This document shows positions 22,052 to 35,197 of a stretch of 64,000 nt of DNA, one piece after another. Source of the stretch: Accumulibacter sp. (GTDB taxonomy: Bacteria; Pseudomonadota; Gammaproteobacteria; Burkholderiales; Rhodocyclaceae); contig JACKLX010000001.1 of the NCBI GenBank assembly GCA_024235695.1, positions 310,001 through 374,000 of the forward strand. The letters run 5' to 3'. Below the pieces are notes generated by a model. The model saw only the letters and a program-made list of their open reading frames with translations, was not told the DNA's origin and made no database searches. Position 1 is the stretch's first letter; each line of letters begins with the position of its first letter. The position numbers and the translations under genes were made by a program.

Positions 22052-22588
22052 ATGGCCGAACTCGTTACCATCGCGCGCCCCTACGCCGAAGCGGTATTCC
22101 GCCTGGCGCTGGAAAACAAGGCGCTGACGGCCTGGTCCGAGCGCTTGTCGCTGCTTTCCGAAATCGCCGCGGATCAGCGGATGCGTTCGTGCATCGGCAA
22201 TCCCGAACTGTCGGCCGCACAGAAGAGCGAACTGTTCAAGTCGCTGGCTGGTGAGGCGCTGGCAGGTAGCGAAGCCAATCTGATCGACGTGCTGGCCGCC
22301 AACGAGCGCCTCGCTGCGTTGCCGGAGATTGCGGGTCTCTTCGAGGCCCTGAAGGCCGGCCAGGAGGGCGTCCGGGAAGCCACCATCTACAGTGCCTTCC
22401 CGATCGACGACGAGCAACTCAAGGCCCTGACCGCGGACCTGGAGACACGCTTCAAGACCCGGCTAACGGCCGAAGTGGTCGTCGATCAGTCTCTGATCGG
22501 CGGCGTCAAGATTGTGGTTGGCGACCAGGTCCTCGACACGTCCGTACGCGGAAAACTGGAGAGCCTGAGGTTGGCGCTCAAGAACTAG
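22052..22588 (+). CDS. atpH: ATP synthase F1 subunit delta
   Basis: Delta joins the b stalk to the top of the alpha/beta hexamer. The 178-residue product begins [20 protein letters not shown] and has the C-terminal pattern [26 protein letters not shown], both diagnostic. It sits between atpF and atpA in standard order. Confidence 0.97.
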   Translation: MAELVTIARPYAEAVFRLALENKALTAWSERLSLLSEIAADQRMRSCIGNPELSAAQKSELFKSLAGEALAGSEANLIDVLAANERLAALPEIAGLFEALKAGQEGVREATIYSAFPIDDEQLKALTADLETRFKTRLTAEVVVDQSLIGGVKIVVGDQVLDTSVRGKLESLRLALKN

Positions 22589-22598
22589 GAGAATTTCC

Positions 22599-24137
<1,539 letters not shown>

Positions 24138-24155
24138 TCGATCGAGGAGTTCACG

Positions 24156-26457
<2,302 letters not shown>

Positions 26458-26475
26458 GGCAGCCGCAGAAAACTT

Positions 26476-26506
26476 CGCGCATGCGCCGCTCGTCGGCGCA
26501 TGCGCG
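26476..26506 (+). repeat. Perfect 13-bp hairpin between atpD and atpC
   Basis: CGCGCATGCGCCG (26476-26488) and its exact complement CGGCGCATGCGCG (26494-26506) are separated by five bases. It starts 18 bp after the atpD stop and ends 23 bp before the atpC start. There is no T-run, so an RNA stabilising or processing element is more likely than a terminator. Confidence 0.8.
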
Positions 26507-26529
26507 AGACCCAGCAAAGGAAGAAAAGC

Positions 26530-26952
26530 ATGTCAATCAGAGTACATGTTGACGTTGTCAGTGCCGAGGAATTGATCTTCTCCGGGCAGACCGACTTCGC
26601 CGTATTTCCCGGCGAGGCCGGCGAACTCGGGATCTATCCGCGGCACACGCCGCTGCTGACCCGCATCAAGCCGGGCACCGTTCGCCTGAAGATCCCTGAC
26701 CGCGACGAATACGAACTGGTCTACGTGTCGGGCGGCATGCTGGAAGTGCAGCCGATGTTGATCACGGTTCTTGCCGATACTGCGGTCCGTGCCAGTGATC
26801 TCGACGAAGCCAAGGCCATCGAAGCCAAGCGCCATGCCGAAGAGGCGCTGCGGGACCGCACCTCGGACATGGGCCTGGCCGCCGCCGAGGCGGAACTGGC
26901 GCAAGCGGTTGCGCAGTTGGCGGCAATCAAGAAGTTGCGCACGCCACACTGA
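26530..26952 (+). CDS. atpC: ATP synthase F1 subunit epsilon
   Basis: Epsilon is the central stalk subunit that couples and inhibits the enzyme. The 140-residue product starts [20 protein letters not shown], with the beta-sandwich motif [19 protein letters not shown] and a C-terminal two-helix region rich in Ala/Glu. ATG 26530 follows AAAGGAAG; the longer upstream frame would begin inside the hairpin. It is the last gene of the operon. Confidence 0.97.
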   Translation: MSIRVHVDVVSAEELIFSGQTDFAVFPGEAGELGIYPRHTPLLTRIKPGTVRLKIPDRDEYELVYVSGGMLEVQPMLITVLADTAVRASDLDEAKAIEAKRHAEEALRDRTSDMGLAAAEAELAQAVAQLAAIKKLRTPH

Positions 26953-26968
26953 CCAGCGCGGCGAGGAA

Positions 26969-27000
26969 GAAAAAAAAGCAGCTCAGGCTGCTTTTTTTTC
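26969..27000 (+). terminator. Bidirectional rho-independent terminator between atpC and ubiJ
   Basis: AGCAGC and GCTGCT pair around TCAG (26977-26992), flanked by an A8-type run on the left and T8 on the right, extending the stem. It serves the atp operon on the plus strand and the ubiE-Tim44-ubiJ genes on the minus strand. Confidence 0.93.
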
Positions 27001-27018
27001 TTGGCTGCGAGCCGAGGG

Positions 27019-27606
27019 TCAAGTCACTTGCCGCGCAGCAGCAAGCAGGCGTTCGACCCGTTTCTCAAAGCGCGCCAGATCGTCGCGAATGACGTCGACC
27101 TCGCCGCAGAACGACTCGATCAGCCGGCGCGGTGCGACCACCGCCTGTTCCTCGGTGAGGTACTCGCTGAGGTTGGCCGCCACGTTCCTCGCGCCACTGG
27201 CCTGCCAACGCGCCAGCTCGCTGGCCAGGCGGACGCCGCGACGCGCCAGGACGTCGCCCAGCAGTTGCGCGAGATCGTGTTCGGCATCCCAGCGCAGATT
27301 GCGGAAAACGAAACCCAGTGTCTCGGCCAGCTCAGCCGAGCCGGCTACGGTCGCAGCCGAGAAAAGCGCGCTGCGGTCGGTGAGAGCACGCACTGGCGCA
27401 TCGTCCGGCAGAACTATGCTGACCGTCGCCGCCGCCGTCGCGTCCGCCACCTCGAGCATGCCGCTTGCGGAGATTTTCACCGTCCACGCCAAGCGACCGA
27501 AACGCAGCCGGGCGGTTTGCCCGGCAAATCCGCGAAGTCGCTGCCGCGCCCAATCTTCACCAGCCAGCAGGTGATTGACGATCGTCAGCGCGGCCGCGTT
27601 CAACAC
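27019..27606 (-). CDS. ubiJ: Ubiquinone biosynthesis accessory factor UbiJ (SCP2 domain)
   Basis: UbiJ is a lipid-binding SCP2-fold protein of the soluble ubiquinone biosynthesis complex. The 195-residue product has LAGEDWARQRLRGFAGQTARLRFG-type SCP2 residues in the first half and a C-terminal coiled coil (RDDLARFEKRVERLLA), the UbiJ layout. GTG 27606 is chosen because it gives MLNAAALTIVNHLLAG and starts 5 bp after the Tim44 gene. The longer frame would overlap that gene. ubiB, the usual next gene, is missing here. Confidence 0.8.
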   Translation of the reverse strand: MLNAAALTIVNHLLAGEDWARQRLRGFAGQTARLRFGRLAWTVKISASGMLEVADATAAATVSIVLPDDAPVRALTDRSALFSAATVAGSAELAETLGFVFRNLRWDAEHDLAQLLGDVLARRGVRLASELARWQASGARNVAANLSEYLTEEQAVVAPRRLIESFCGEVDVIRDDLARFEKRVERLLAAARQVT

Positions 27607-27611
27607 CGGAC

Positions 27612-28493
27612 TCAGGACAGTTGCTGAATGCCGGCCACCACCCAGCCGCGCGAACCATCGGCAGGCTTCGACAGGTTCCACATCTCGTCGAATGGCACCG
27701 CCGCCGCTCCCTGCTCCTCGCGGATCATGCCGCTCATGCGGACGCTGGCAACGTGCCGATTGTCCTCGGTGAGCACTTCTACCAGCTCGGCGTCAAGCGT
27801 AACGACGTCCGTCTGTTGCGGTGAACTGCCGCGCTCGTCCATCTGCAGTTTGATCTCGGCAAACACCTCCGGGCTGACGAATTCGCGAATGTCTTCCATG
27901 TTGCCCGCGTCGTTGGCTGCCTGCAAACGAACGAAATTCAACTTGGCGACCCGCAGGAAAGCCTCCGCGTCGAAGTCCGCCGGGATCTTGCCGCCGGCGC
28001 GCGAAGGTGCTGCGGCACTTGGCCCGGGGTCGCTCGCGCCGTTCCCACCAGCCGCGCCACCCGGACGCAAATCCATCGCCTGCGGCGCAGCTCTGCCAGC
28101 ACCAGCGGCGCCGGCGAACTGCAAGGGCTCGTTGGTCGGCGCTGCCTTGCGGCGGAACAGCAAACGGAAGACGAAAACAGCGGCCATGGCCAGCAGCGCC
28201 AGCATCACCAGGCCGGCCATACCCTCGCCAAGTCCGAAGTGCGACAGTAGAGCCGCAATTCCCAGGCCGGCGGCGAGGCCCGCCAGTGGCCCCATCCAGT
28301 TGCGTTTCGGCGCCGCAGCTGCCGGCGCCGCGGCATTGGCGGCGTTGCTCGGCGCGGCCTTCTGTGGTGCTGGTGTGGCTTGCCGCTGCATGCCCATCGA
28401 CCTGCCGCCGCCGAAACGCCGGGCCTCGGCATCGTCGACCAGCAGACCAAAGCTCAACACGCAGACCGCCAGGGACAACAAAATCTTTTGCAT
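27612..28493 (-). CDS. Tim44-like domain protein
   Basis: A 293-residue protein with an N-terminal signal or anchor (LLSLAVCVLSFGLLVDDAEA), a Gly/Ala-rich low-complexity stretch, two adjacent hydrophobic segments (about 66-110) and an Arg/Lys stop. The C-terminal Tim44-like domain (about 165-293) includes FLRVAKLNFVRLQAANDAGN and ends DEMWNLSKPADGSRGWVVAG. Function in bacteria is not established. It sits between ubiE and ubiJ. AGGAGAAAG precedes the start. Confidence 0.85.
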   Translation of the reverse strand: MQKILLSLAVCVLSFGLLVDDAEARRFGGGRSMGMQRQATPAPQKAAPSNAANAAAPAAAAPKRNWMGPLAGLAAGLGIAALLSHFGLGEGMAGLVMLALLAMAAVFVFRLLFRRKAAPTNEPLQFAGAAGAGRAAPQAMDLRPGGAAGGNGASDPGPSAAAPSRAGGKIPADFDAEAFLRVAKLNFVRLQAANDAGNMEDIREFVSPEVFAEIKLQMDERGSSPQQTDVVTLDAELVEVLTEDNRHVASVRMSGMIREEQGAAAVPFDEMWNLSKPADGSRGWVVAGIQQLS

Positions 28494-28504
28494 GATGCTT
28501 TCTC

Positions 28505-29245
28505 CTAGAACTTGAAACCGCGATGCAGGGCGACAACACCCAATGCCAAATTGAAAAATTCGACCTTTTCGAGTCCCGCTTGTTCCATCAGCCGCTTGAG
28601 GCCTTCCTGATCCGGGTGAACCCTGATCGACTCGGCCAGATAGCGGTAGCTCGCCTCATCGCGGGTGACCAACTGGCCGATACGCGGGATTACCTTGAAC
28701 GAATAGAAATCGTACGCCGGCGCCAGTGGCTTCCACACCCTGGAGAACTCGAGCACCAGCAGCCGACCCCCTGGTCGCAGCACCCGGCGCATCTCGGCCA
28801 GGGCGACGTCCTTGTGCGTCATGTTGCGCAGGCCGAAGGCGACCGTCACGCAGTCGAAGTAATCATCGGCGAACGGCAGTTGCTCGGCATCGCATTGCGC
28901 GACCCGTACCAGGGCACCCTGGTCGCAGAGGCGATCGCGGCCACGGGTCAGCATCGCATTGTTGATGTCGGTCAGCCAGACCTGGCCGCTGTTGCCGAGC
29001 TTTCTGGCAAAGGCCAGCGCCAGGTCGCCGGTGCCGCCGGCGACGTCGAGCACGCGTGCGCCTTCGCGGACACCGCTCCTGGCAATGGTGAACGCCTTCC
29101 ACAGACGGTGCAGGCCGCCCGACATCAGATCGTTCATCAGGTCGTAGCGTTGCGCTACCGAATCGAATACGTCGGCGACGCGTTGCGCCTTCTCGCCTTC
29201 GATGACTTCCTGGAAGCCAAAATGGGTGGTGTTTCTGTCGCTCAT
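28505..29245 (-). CDS. ubiE: Demethylmenaquinone/ubiquinone C-methyltransferase UbiE
   Basis: UbiE adds the ring C-methyl in ubiquinone (and menaquinone) synthesis. The 246-residue product begins [14 protein letters not shown] and has [24 protein letters not shown], the SAM motif [16 protein letters not shown] (about 66-80) and [20 protein letters not shown], all diagnostic. A long in-frame extension upstream is excluded because GAAAGGCG precedes ATG 29245 and the product then matches family length. Confidence 0.96.
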   Translation of the reverse strand: MSDRNTTHFGFQEVIEGEKAQRVADVFDSVAQRYDLMNDLMSGGLHRLWKAFTIARSGVREGARVLDVAGGTGDLALAFARKLGNSGQVWLTDINNAMLTRGRDRLCDQGALVRVAQCDAEQLPFADDYFDCVTVAFGLRNMTHKDVALAEMRRVLRPGGRLLVLEFSRVWKPLAPAYDFYSFKVIPRIGQLVTRDEASYRYLAESIRVHPDQEGLKRLMEQAGLEKVEFFNLALGVVALHRGFKF

Positions 29246-29277
29246 CGCCTTTCGTTCATGCGGAGGGTTGGCGTGCC

Positions 29278-29703
29278 TCAATGCTTGCTGCAGTTTCCCT
29301 GAGGCTTTGCCGGCACGGCCGGGCATTCGCCCGGATCGCGGCTGGCGCCGGCCACCGACAGCCGGTCGAGGTAGGCCTGCCACAGCTGATCGTGATGGCT
29401 GCCCAGGTTGTAGAGGACATCCCAGGAATACAGTCCGCTGTCGTGTCCGTCCGAGAACACCGGCCGGATGGCGTAGTTGCCGACGGGCTCGAGACGCTCG
29501 ATGTCGACATCGCGCTTGCCGACCTGCAGCACTTCCTGCCCCGGACCATGACCGCGGGCTTCGGCCGACGGCGTGAACACGCGCAGGAACTCGAAGCTCA
29601 ACGCAAAGCGTTCGCCGGTCTCGAAGGTCAGTTCGAGGATTCGTGACTTGCGGTGGAGTTTGATCTCGGTCGGGATCTTGGTCGTTTCGTCCAGGCCAGC
29701 CAT
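29278..29703 (-). CDS. DUF971 (GBBH-like N-terminal domain) protein
   Basis: A 141-residue protein dominated by a DUF971 domain: [20 protein letters not shown], then [40 protein letters not shown]. In betaproteobacteria this gene commonly precedes ubiE, as here (32 bp upstream). The domain resembles the N-terminal zinc-binding part of gamma-butyrobetaine hydroxylase but the role alone is unknown. The ATG at 29703 follows AAGGGCG; 26 upstream codons are excluded. Confidence 0.88.
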   Translation of the reverse strand: MAGLDETTKIPTEIKLHRKSRILELTFETGERFALSFEFLRVFTPSAEARGHGPGQEVLQVGKRDVDIERLEPVGNYAIRPVFSDGHDSGLYSWDVLYNLGSHHDQLWQAYLDRLSVAGASRDPGECPAVPAKPQGNCSKH

Positions 29704-29997
29704 CGTCGCCCTTGTGCATAACTCGGCCGCCAATGATAACGCAAAATGGCCCGACTCAGACGGCAGCCGCCGGCCCGCCAAGCGCGAACCACGTCAGAGG
29801 CCGTTTGGGCGTGACTTCGGTCGCCCTTGCCAGCTGGCTCGCCAGTGTGCTCGGTTCGATCGCAGGCAAGCGCCGCCGGAGCCGGCGCGCGCCGACGCCG
29901 CGCGGCCACCGTTGTCCGTGCGGCGTGCTTGCCGCTCTACGCAGTGGCACTCCAGCGAGTCACGCGGGCGCCAGCAGCAGTGCGTCGCGATCCTTGG

Positions 29998-31608
29998 TCA
30001 GGTGATCGAGAAGCTGACGCGTTCGAAATCGACTCCGTCGGCGACCAGGCGATGCAGCTTTACCCGCCAGACACGATCGGTGTACACCTCCAGCAGGCGC
30101 TCGGGGTAGTACCAGCCTCGCGGCACGACCAGGCTCGGCGCCGTGCCCATGGCCGGCACGGCCGGCAGCATGAAGGCCCGGCTGTACGGTTCCGCGTGCC
30201 CCGCTGTCTGGGATAGCGGCCTGGCAGCGACCGCTTCCGGCTTGCCCGGTAGCGCCGCCACCCCGGCGATCAGGCCGCCGCCCTGCTCCTGCATCAGCCA
30301 CACCACCTGCGCCAGCAGATGTGCGCTGCCGTCGTGTGGGCAAATCGAAAGCAACTGCTCCGGCGACAGGCGCCGGCCGGCGGTCGAGCGCAGCAGGCGA
30401 AAACCGTTGGCGCTCTGGTCAAGCACTTCCCACTCGTCGACCGTGAAGCCGAGCTGCGCCTGGCGAACCTCGAGCTGCTGCGTCGGGTCAAGGCCGTGCC
30501 GAAAAGCGAACATGCTGTCGAACTCCTGGCGGGAGTAGAAGCGGGCGTTCTCGGGTTGGTTGAACTCCTTGCCGGAGATGTAGTAGTGCATCGCGGCAAA
30601 GCCGCCGCACACTTTGGACATACCGGTCGCGCTGTGCCGGCGGAATCGCCGGGTGGCCCGCAGCAGCGACCAGGGCCGAGCGAGACGAGTCAGCAGCCGC
30701 TGACACTGGGCGGCCGTACAGTCCTCGCCAAGACCCAGTTGTGCCGGTGCAACCCGTTCCTGTAGTTGCTGCCTGGCCTGATTGAGCTGCATCGCCAGGC
30801 GAGCGGTGTCGAGACGGCGAAGATTTTCGGTCTGCAGGCAGTCGCCGGAGGCACTGAGGCCAGAATCCCGCATCAGATCGACGACCGACGGCGGCAGTGC
30901 GTCGCCGGGCACCGCCGGATGCATGCTGACCAACGGCGCCCAGTTGCTCGCCCAGCGCCGAACCAGGCCCAGCTCACGTATTGTCAGGCTGTAGGGACCG
31001 GCCAGTTCGACCAGCAGTAGGCCGACCACGGCCGCCGTACAGTGCGTGCTGCGGCCGAGCGGATCGAGCGAGTCCGGAACGGCGGCGGTTGCCACACCCC
31101 ATTCCTCGGCGCTGGCGTAGAAGCCATGCAGGTCCAGCCAGAGTCCGGCAGGCAATTGCCGGCGGGCACGGTGATGCTCGATGATTGCCATGCCCGTGTA
31201 GTAGATGCAGCGATGCAGGATCAGCGCCAGCCGTTCGGCCGCATCGTCACCGCTATCGGAGCCCTGCAGCTGCGCGCAGTGGGCATAGGCGCGCGCCGCC
31301 TTCAACCAGGTGGCAACCACCTGCTGGAAGCAGTATTCCTCACTCTCGCCCAGCGGTAGTGCCTTGTTGGTGTAGTGCCGGGCCAGTTCCTCCTCGATGA
31401 AGCACAGTGAAATCCGCGTCTGTTCGAGTAACTGCAGATACACCTCGGCTGGTGGCGGTGCCTGCAGCAGGCTATCGAGGAATTGGTTGATTTCGAGGGC
31501 GGCCTGCTGGGTGTTGGCCAGCGGCAGCCGCGAAAGGATCTGGAAACCCGTTTCCAGGTCGGAGATTTTCATCGTCACCGGACCCCCGGCAAGAACTGCA
31601 TTCATCAT
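29998..31608 (-). CDS. Large conserved unknown with a PilZ-like C-terminal region
   Basis: A 536-residue cytoplasmic protein with no signal or membrane segment. The N-terminal half is helical (for example LEINQFLDSLLQAPPPAEVY and FIEEELARHYTNKALPLGES). Near residue 398 it has VLDQSANGFRLL, then QVVWLMQEQGGGLIAGVAAL. These resemble the D/NxSxxG and following beta-strands of a PilZ domain, but the RxxxR c-di-GMP motif is not evident. Direct c-di-GMP binding is therefore uncertain. AAGGAGAAAG precedes ATGATG at the start. I do not recognise the family by name. It is followed by about 290 bp without a convincing gene. Confidence 0.7.
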   Translation of the reverse strand: MMNAVLAGGPVTMKISDLETGFQILSRLPLANTQQAALEINQFLDSLLQAPPPAEVYLQLLEQTRISLCFIEEELARHYTNKALPLGESEEYCFQQVVATWLKAARAYAHCAQLQGSDSGDDAAERLALILHRCIYYTGMAIIEHHRARRQLPAGLWLDLHGFYASAEEWGVATAAVPDSLDPLGRSTHCTAAVVGLLLVELAGPYSLTIRELGLVRRWASNWAPLVSMHPAVPGDALPPSVVDLMRDSGLSASGDCLQTENLRRLDTARLAMQLNQARQQLQERVAPAQLGLGEDCTAAQCQRLLTRLARPWSLLRATRRFRRHSATGMSKVCGGFAAMHYYISGKEFNQPENARFYSRQEFDSMFAFRHGLDPTQQLEVRQAQLGFTVDEWEVLDQSANGFRLLRSTAGRRLSPEQLLSICPHDGSAHLLAQVVWLMQEQGGGLIAGVAALPGKPEAVAARPLSQTAGHAEPYSRAFMLPAVPAMGTAPSLVVPRGWYYPERLLEVYTDRVWRVKLHRLVADGVDFERVSFSIT

Positions 31609-31633
31609 CTTTCTCCTTGACTGCCGCCAGCTG

Positions 31634-32065
31634 TCAGGTGCACTGCAGGGCGGCGATGATCTGATCGCCCAGTTGTCGTCCGTCGACGGCGCTTCGTCGC
31701 GGAACGTTCACCCGCTGGGGCCTGGCCCACACCGGATGGGGAAAGTGTCGATCGTCACGCCAGCGCGGGATCAGGTGCCAATGTACGTGCGGGGTCATGT
31801 TGCCCAGGCTGGCAAGGTTGATCTTGTCGGGCTGGTAGAGGCTGCGAACGGCGCTTTCGACGGCGAACACCACGGTCATCAGCTGCATCCTTTCCTTGTG
31901 CGGCAGATCGGTCATCTCGCGCAAGTGGCGATGCAGGATCACCCGGCAGAAGCCGGGATAGTCGGGATCAGCGACCATCACCACGCGACAGATGCCGTTT
32001 TCCCAGACCACTTCGCCACCTGGCGAGCCGCAAAGCTCGCAATCGTCAATACCACCGTCACTCAC
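31634..32065 (-). CDS. HIT family protein (histidine triad hydrolase)
   Basis: A 143-residue protein with DDCELCG near the start (zinc-type cysteines), a beta-strand core FCRVILHRHLREMTDL and the histidine triad HVHWHLIP (H93, H95, H97). HIT proteins hydrolyse or transfer nucleotides; the substrate is not predictable here. The GTG at 32065, after AAGGAGCCAGGAA, is chosen over the longer frame, whose first 70 residues look non-coding. It is upstream of the unknown PilZ-like gene on the same strand (25 bp). Confidence 0.85.
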   Translation of the reverse strand: MSDGGIDDCELCGSPGGEVVWENGICRVVMVADPDYPGFCRVILHRHLREMTDLPHKERMQLMTVVFAVESAVRSLYQPDKINLASLGNMTPHVHWHLIPRWRDDRHFPHPVWARPQRVNVPRRSAVDGRQLGDQIIAALQCT

Positions 32066-32389
32066 TTCCTGGCTCCTTGCAGATCGGTCGGCGCCAAAGC
32101 GCGCTGTTGACCGAGACGATAGGCTTCTGGCGAGCGATACGTTAGGAAATAGGTCACGGACTGCGTGACAAAACGGCCTGCGAAGCGAGCGCTGCTGGGG
32201 ATCCGGCAAGACCCGAATCAAACGGAGAAGGGGTGGCGCAAAGACTCTGCACGCGGAGGCGCCGTCAAGGGTCAACGACGGTCGCGTTAGCGACTGTCGC
32301 TGGTCGCTGCGAGGATCTGCCGAGGTCGGCCGGGCCGTCTTCCCCGGGTGGGCGCCGACGAGCGCCGGCGTTGCCGCCCGCGCCGCACC
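32066..32389. other. Intergenic region without a recognised gene
   Basis: The 324 bp between the HIT gene and the CNNM gene, both on the minus strand, show no coherent reading frame. The only structure I noted is a small hairpin, GTCACG (32153-32158) with CGTGAC (32164-32169). The HIT promoter should lie here but no clear -35/-10 pair is visible. Confidence 0.4.
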
Positions 32390-33649
32390 CTAGAGGCGCT
32401 CGACGCGCACCTTGGTGACGGTGCGTGCGTCGGCTTCGATCACCGTGTAGCGAAACCCGCGCTCTTCGACGGAATCGCCGACCACCGGGATGTGCCGCAG
32501 GCGGGTGATCAGGAAGCCAGCGAGCGTGTGCGCCTCACCGACCGGCAGATTGAGCCGCAGCGAGTCGTTGAGCTCGGAAATCGGCGCCCGCCCGCCGACC
32601 AGATGGCGGTCGTCGTTGTCGGATTCGATCACCACCCGCGGTGGCTTCATGTTGTCAAAGTCGTATCCCGAGTCAACCGTGCCGACGACTTCCTCGAAGA
32701 TATCCTCCATGGTCAGGATGCCGATCGCCGAACCAAATTCGTCGACGACGATGGCCATGTGATCGCTGCGCGCGCGCAACATCGGCAGCACCTGATCGAT
32801 GGTCTGCCGCGGCGACAGGTAGAGCGCCGGCCGAATGAAATCGCTGGCCGCCCGCTTGTCGATGTCCGGCATCAGCAGATCCCAGGTAGTCAGCGTCAAG
32901 ACGCCGGTAACGTTGGTGATGTTGCCGCGGAAAACCGGCAGGCGATTGAAACCGTGCTCCCAGACCCGTCGTACCGCTTCGTCGATGCCGCGGCGCTCGT
33001 TGAAGCCGATCACCTCTGCGAGTGGCGTCATCACTTCTCCAACGGTGGTGTCGGCGAAGCGGAAGATGCGGCGAATGCGCTGCTTGTTGGTCGCACCGCC
33101 GCCGTCGGCCGGCGTCTCGGAGAGATCGAGAAGGACCCGCAACTCGTCCTTGGTGATGAAACCGCTCTGACCCGACGACGAGGCTCCGAAGAGGCGCGCG
33201 GCGAAGCGCGCGACACGACTGAAGACGAAGATCACCGGGTAGAAGACGTACGAGAAGAAGCGCAGACCGTAGATGATCTTGGTGACGATCCAGTCGGACT
33301 TCTGCTGAAAGATGCTCTTCGGCACGATTTCGCCGAAGATCAGCAGGAAGGGCGTGAACACCAGCACCGAGATCAGGTCGCCGATCTCCCCGAACGCCCG
33401 AATGAACATCAGCGTGCCGATCGTGGTGATCGTCACCGTCGCGATGTTGGTGCCGACCAGCGTCGTTCCCAGCATCACGTCCGGCGTGCGAAACAGGTGC
33501 AGTACCAGCTTGGCACCCGGGTCACCGAGCCTCGCCTGATGCCGCAGGTGGATCTTGTCGGAGTTGACCATGGCCAACTCGGAGCCGGAAAAGAAGCCCT
33601 TGAGCACCAGAAAGACGAAGATCACCGCGAGATGCCATGCGTATTCCAT
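32390..33649 (-). CDS. CNNM/CorC-type transporter with CBS pair (first copy)
   Basis: A 419-residue protein of the CNNM (DUF21) family. The N-terminal membrane domain (about 1-190) carries FFSGSELAMVNSDK and IFGEIVPKSIF. Two CBS domains follow (about 205-325, VGEVMTPLAEVIGF and DHMAIVVDEFGSAIGILT), then a C-terminal CorC_HlyC domain (VGGRAPISELND...AGFLITRLRHIP). Members export Mg2+, Co2+ or other divalent cations. It lies directly downstream of a paralogue on the same strand (15 bp gap), so the two probably work together. Confidence 0.92.
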   Translation of the reverse strand: MEYAWHLAVIFVFLVLKGFFSGSELAMVNSDKIHLRHQARLGDPGAKLVLHLFRTPDVMLGTTLVGTNIATVTITTIGTLMFIRAFGEIGDLISVLVFTPFLLIFGEIVPKSIFQQKSDWIVTKIIYGLRFFSYVFYPVIFVFSRVARFAARLFGASSSGQSGFITKDELRVLLDLSETPADGGGATNKQRIRRIFRFADTTVGEVMTPLAEVIGFNERRGIDEAVRRVWEHGFNRLPVFRGNITNVTGVLTLTTWDLLMPDIDKRAASDFIRPALYLSPRQTIDQVLPMLRARSDHMAIVVDEFGSAIGILTMEDIFEEVVGTVDSGYDFDNMKPPRVVIESDNDDRHLVGGRAPISELNDSLRLNLPVGEAHTLAGFLITRLRHIPVVGDSVEERGFRYTVIEADARTVTKVRVERL

Positions 33650-33664
33650 TGTCCTTCTCCTCGC

Positions 33665-35197
33665 CTAGTTCGCCACGCTGGCGGCACGTGCCGATGGTGT
33701 TCCGTCGCTTTCTTCCTCGTCGCCTTGCGGCGATTCGGACGGCTCGTCCTTCGTCTCACGCAGCAGATCGTCCTCGTATTCATCGAGTGTTTCCTGCTCC
33801 TGGTCGGCCGGTGAATCCTCCGACACCACTTCGGCGCCGACGCTTTCCATCTCCAGCGGCTGTTCAGGTGCGCCTTCCTGTTCCTCCCGGGTGCTGCCGT
33901 AGGAAACGCGGACCTTGGTGATGCGCATGCCGCTCACCTCCTTGACGGTGATCTCGTAGTCGGCAAAGAAAACCTTTTCGCCGACCCGTGGCAGGCGGCC
34001 GAAGAGCACCAGGGCGACGCCACCTATGGTGTTCATCAGCGGATCGTCGATGTCGAAATTGGTCAGCGTCCGGAAGTCGGCCAGTCGCATGTAGCCAGGG
34101 ACGGTGAAGCTGTTGTTGTGTTCCTGCTGGTAGTACTCCTGACCCCTCATCTTTCCAGAAATCTCGCCAAAGATGAAGGCCATCACGTCCTTGATGGTGA
34201 CTATGCCGAGCACCTCGCCGTACTCACCGATGACGACCGCGGCGCGGGTGTTGAAGCGCTGGAAATACTCGAGCATTTCGTCGACCTTCTTGGTCGGCGG
34301 AACGAAATGTGCTGGTTTGAGGATCTCACGCAGCTCGATGCTCGACAGGTCATCGTTGCCACGGACCCGGCGCAGCAGATCCTCGGCATGCAGGAAGCCG
34401 ATGACGTTGTCCCAGTGACCACGGTAGACGGGTACCCGGGGGTGGCGATAACTGCGAAAGCGCTCGATCAATTCCTCGATCGGCAGGTCACCGTCGAGAA
34501 AGCGGATGCGCGGGCCTGGCGTCATGATCCGCGCCACGTCGGTCTCGGCGGCTTCGAGAACCTTGTCGATCAAGACGCGTTCCGAGGCCTCGATTACACC
34601 GGTTTCCTCGCTGTCGGCCATCAGCGTGCGCAGCTCGTCGGGTTTCAGGATGTTTTCGCGGTCGACGTGCTCGCCGACGACCAGGGTGGTCACCCGATCA
34701 GCGACCACGCGCACGACATCGCGCAGCGGTGTGACAATGAAAATCCACTTTGGCAGGAAGCGCGCGGAGAGCGCCGTTGCGAACTTGACCGGCGCATTCA
34801 CCGCGATCGTCTTCGGCGTCACTTCGCCAAAGAGCAGCAGCAGCGGCACCATGACGACGATATTGATCCAGCCGGCATCCGCTTCTCCGAACACCATCAC
34901 CAGGATCATCGCCATGTTGGCTGCCGCCGCAATGTTCACCAACTCGTTGCCGCAGAGCAGCGAAACGATCAGCCGACGTGGCTCGTCGAGCATTGCATGA
35001 ATCGCTTCGGAATGGGGATTTCGCGAGTTTCGCAGCTTCTGGAGATCGATTCGGCTGAGCGAGAAGAGCGCTGTTTCGGATCCCGAGAAAAACGCCGAGA
35101 GGCAGAAAAGTCCGCATTGAATCAGCAGTCGAATGGTCAGATCCCAGTCGATAGCTGCCAGATCGATGAAGTCAAAGGTCTCCCTCAACCACTCCAT
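33665..35197 (-). CDS. CNNM/CorC-type transporter with CBS pair (second, longer copy)
   Basis: A 510-residue CNNM protein. Membrane domain about 1-190 (CLSAFFSGSETALFSLSRID, LLFGEVTPKTIAVN), CBS pair about 215-345 (VARIMTPGPRIRFLDG; RAAVVIGEYGEVLGIVTIKD) and a CorC_HlyC domain. An acidic, disordered tail of about 80 residues rich in Glu/Asp/Ser is absent from its neighbour. The ATG at 35197, after GGGAGCA, is preferred; 42 upstream codons look non-coding. It is probably the first gene of the pair. Confidence 0.92.
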   Translation of the reverse strand: MEWLRETFDFIDLAAIDWDLTIRLLIQCGLFCLSAFFSGSETALFSLSRIDLQKLRNSRNPHSEAIHAMLDEPRRLIVSLLCGNELVNIAAAANMAMILVMVFGEADAGWINIVVMVPLLLLFGEVTPKTIAVNAPVKFATALSARFLPKWIFIVTPLRDVVRVVADRVTTLVVGEHVDRENILKPDELRTLMADSEETGVIEASERVLIDKVLEAAETDVARIMTPGPRIRFLDGDLPIEELIERFRSYRHPRVPVYRGHWDNVIGFLHAEDLLRRVRGNDDLSSIELREILKPAHFVPPTKKVDEMLEYFQRFNTRAAVVIGEYGEVLGIVTIKDVMAFIFGEISGKMRGQEYYQQEHNNSFTVPGYMRLADFRTLTNFDIDDPLMNTIGGVALVLFGRLPRVGEKVFFADYEITVKEVSGMRITKVRVSYGSTREEQEGAPEQPLEMESVGAEVVSEDSPADQEQETLDEYEDDLLRETKDEPSESPQGDEEESDGTPSARAASVAN

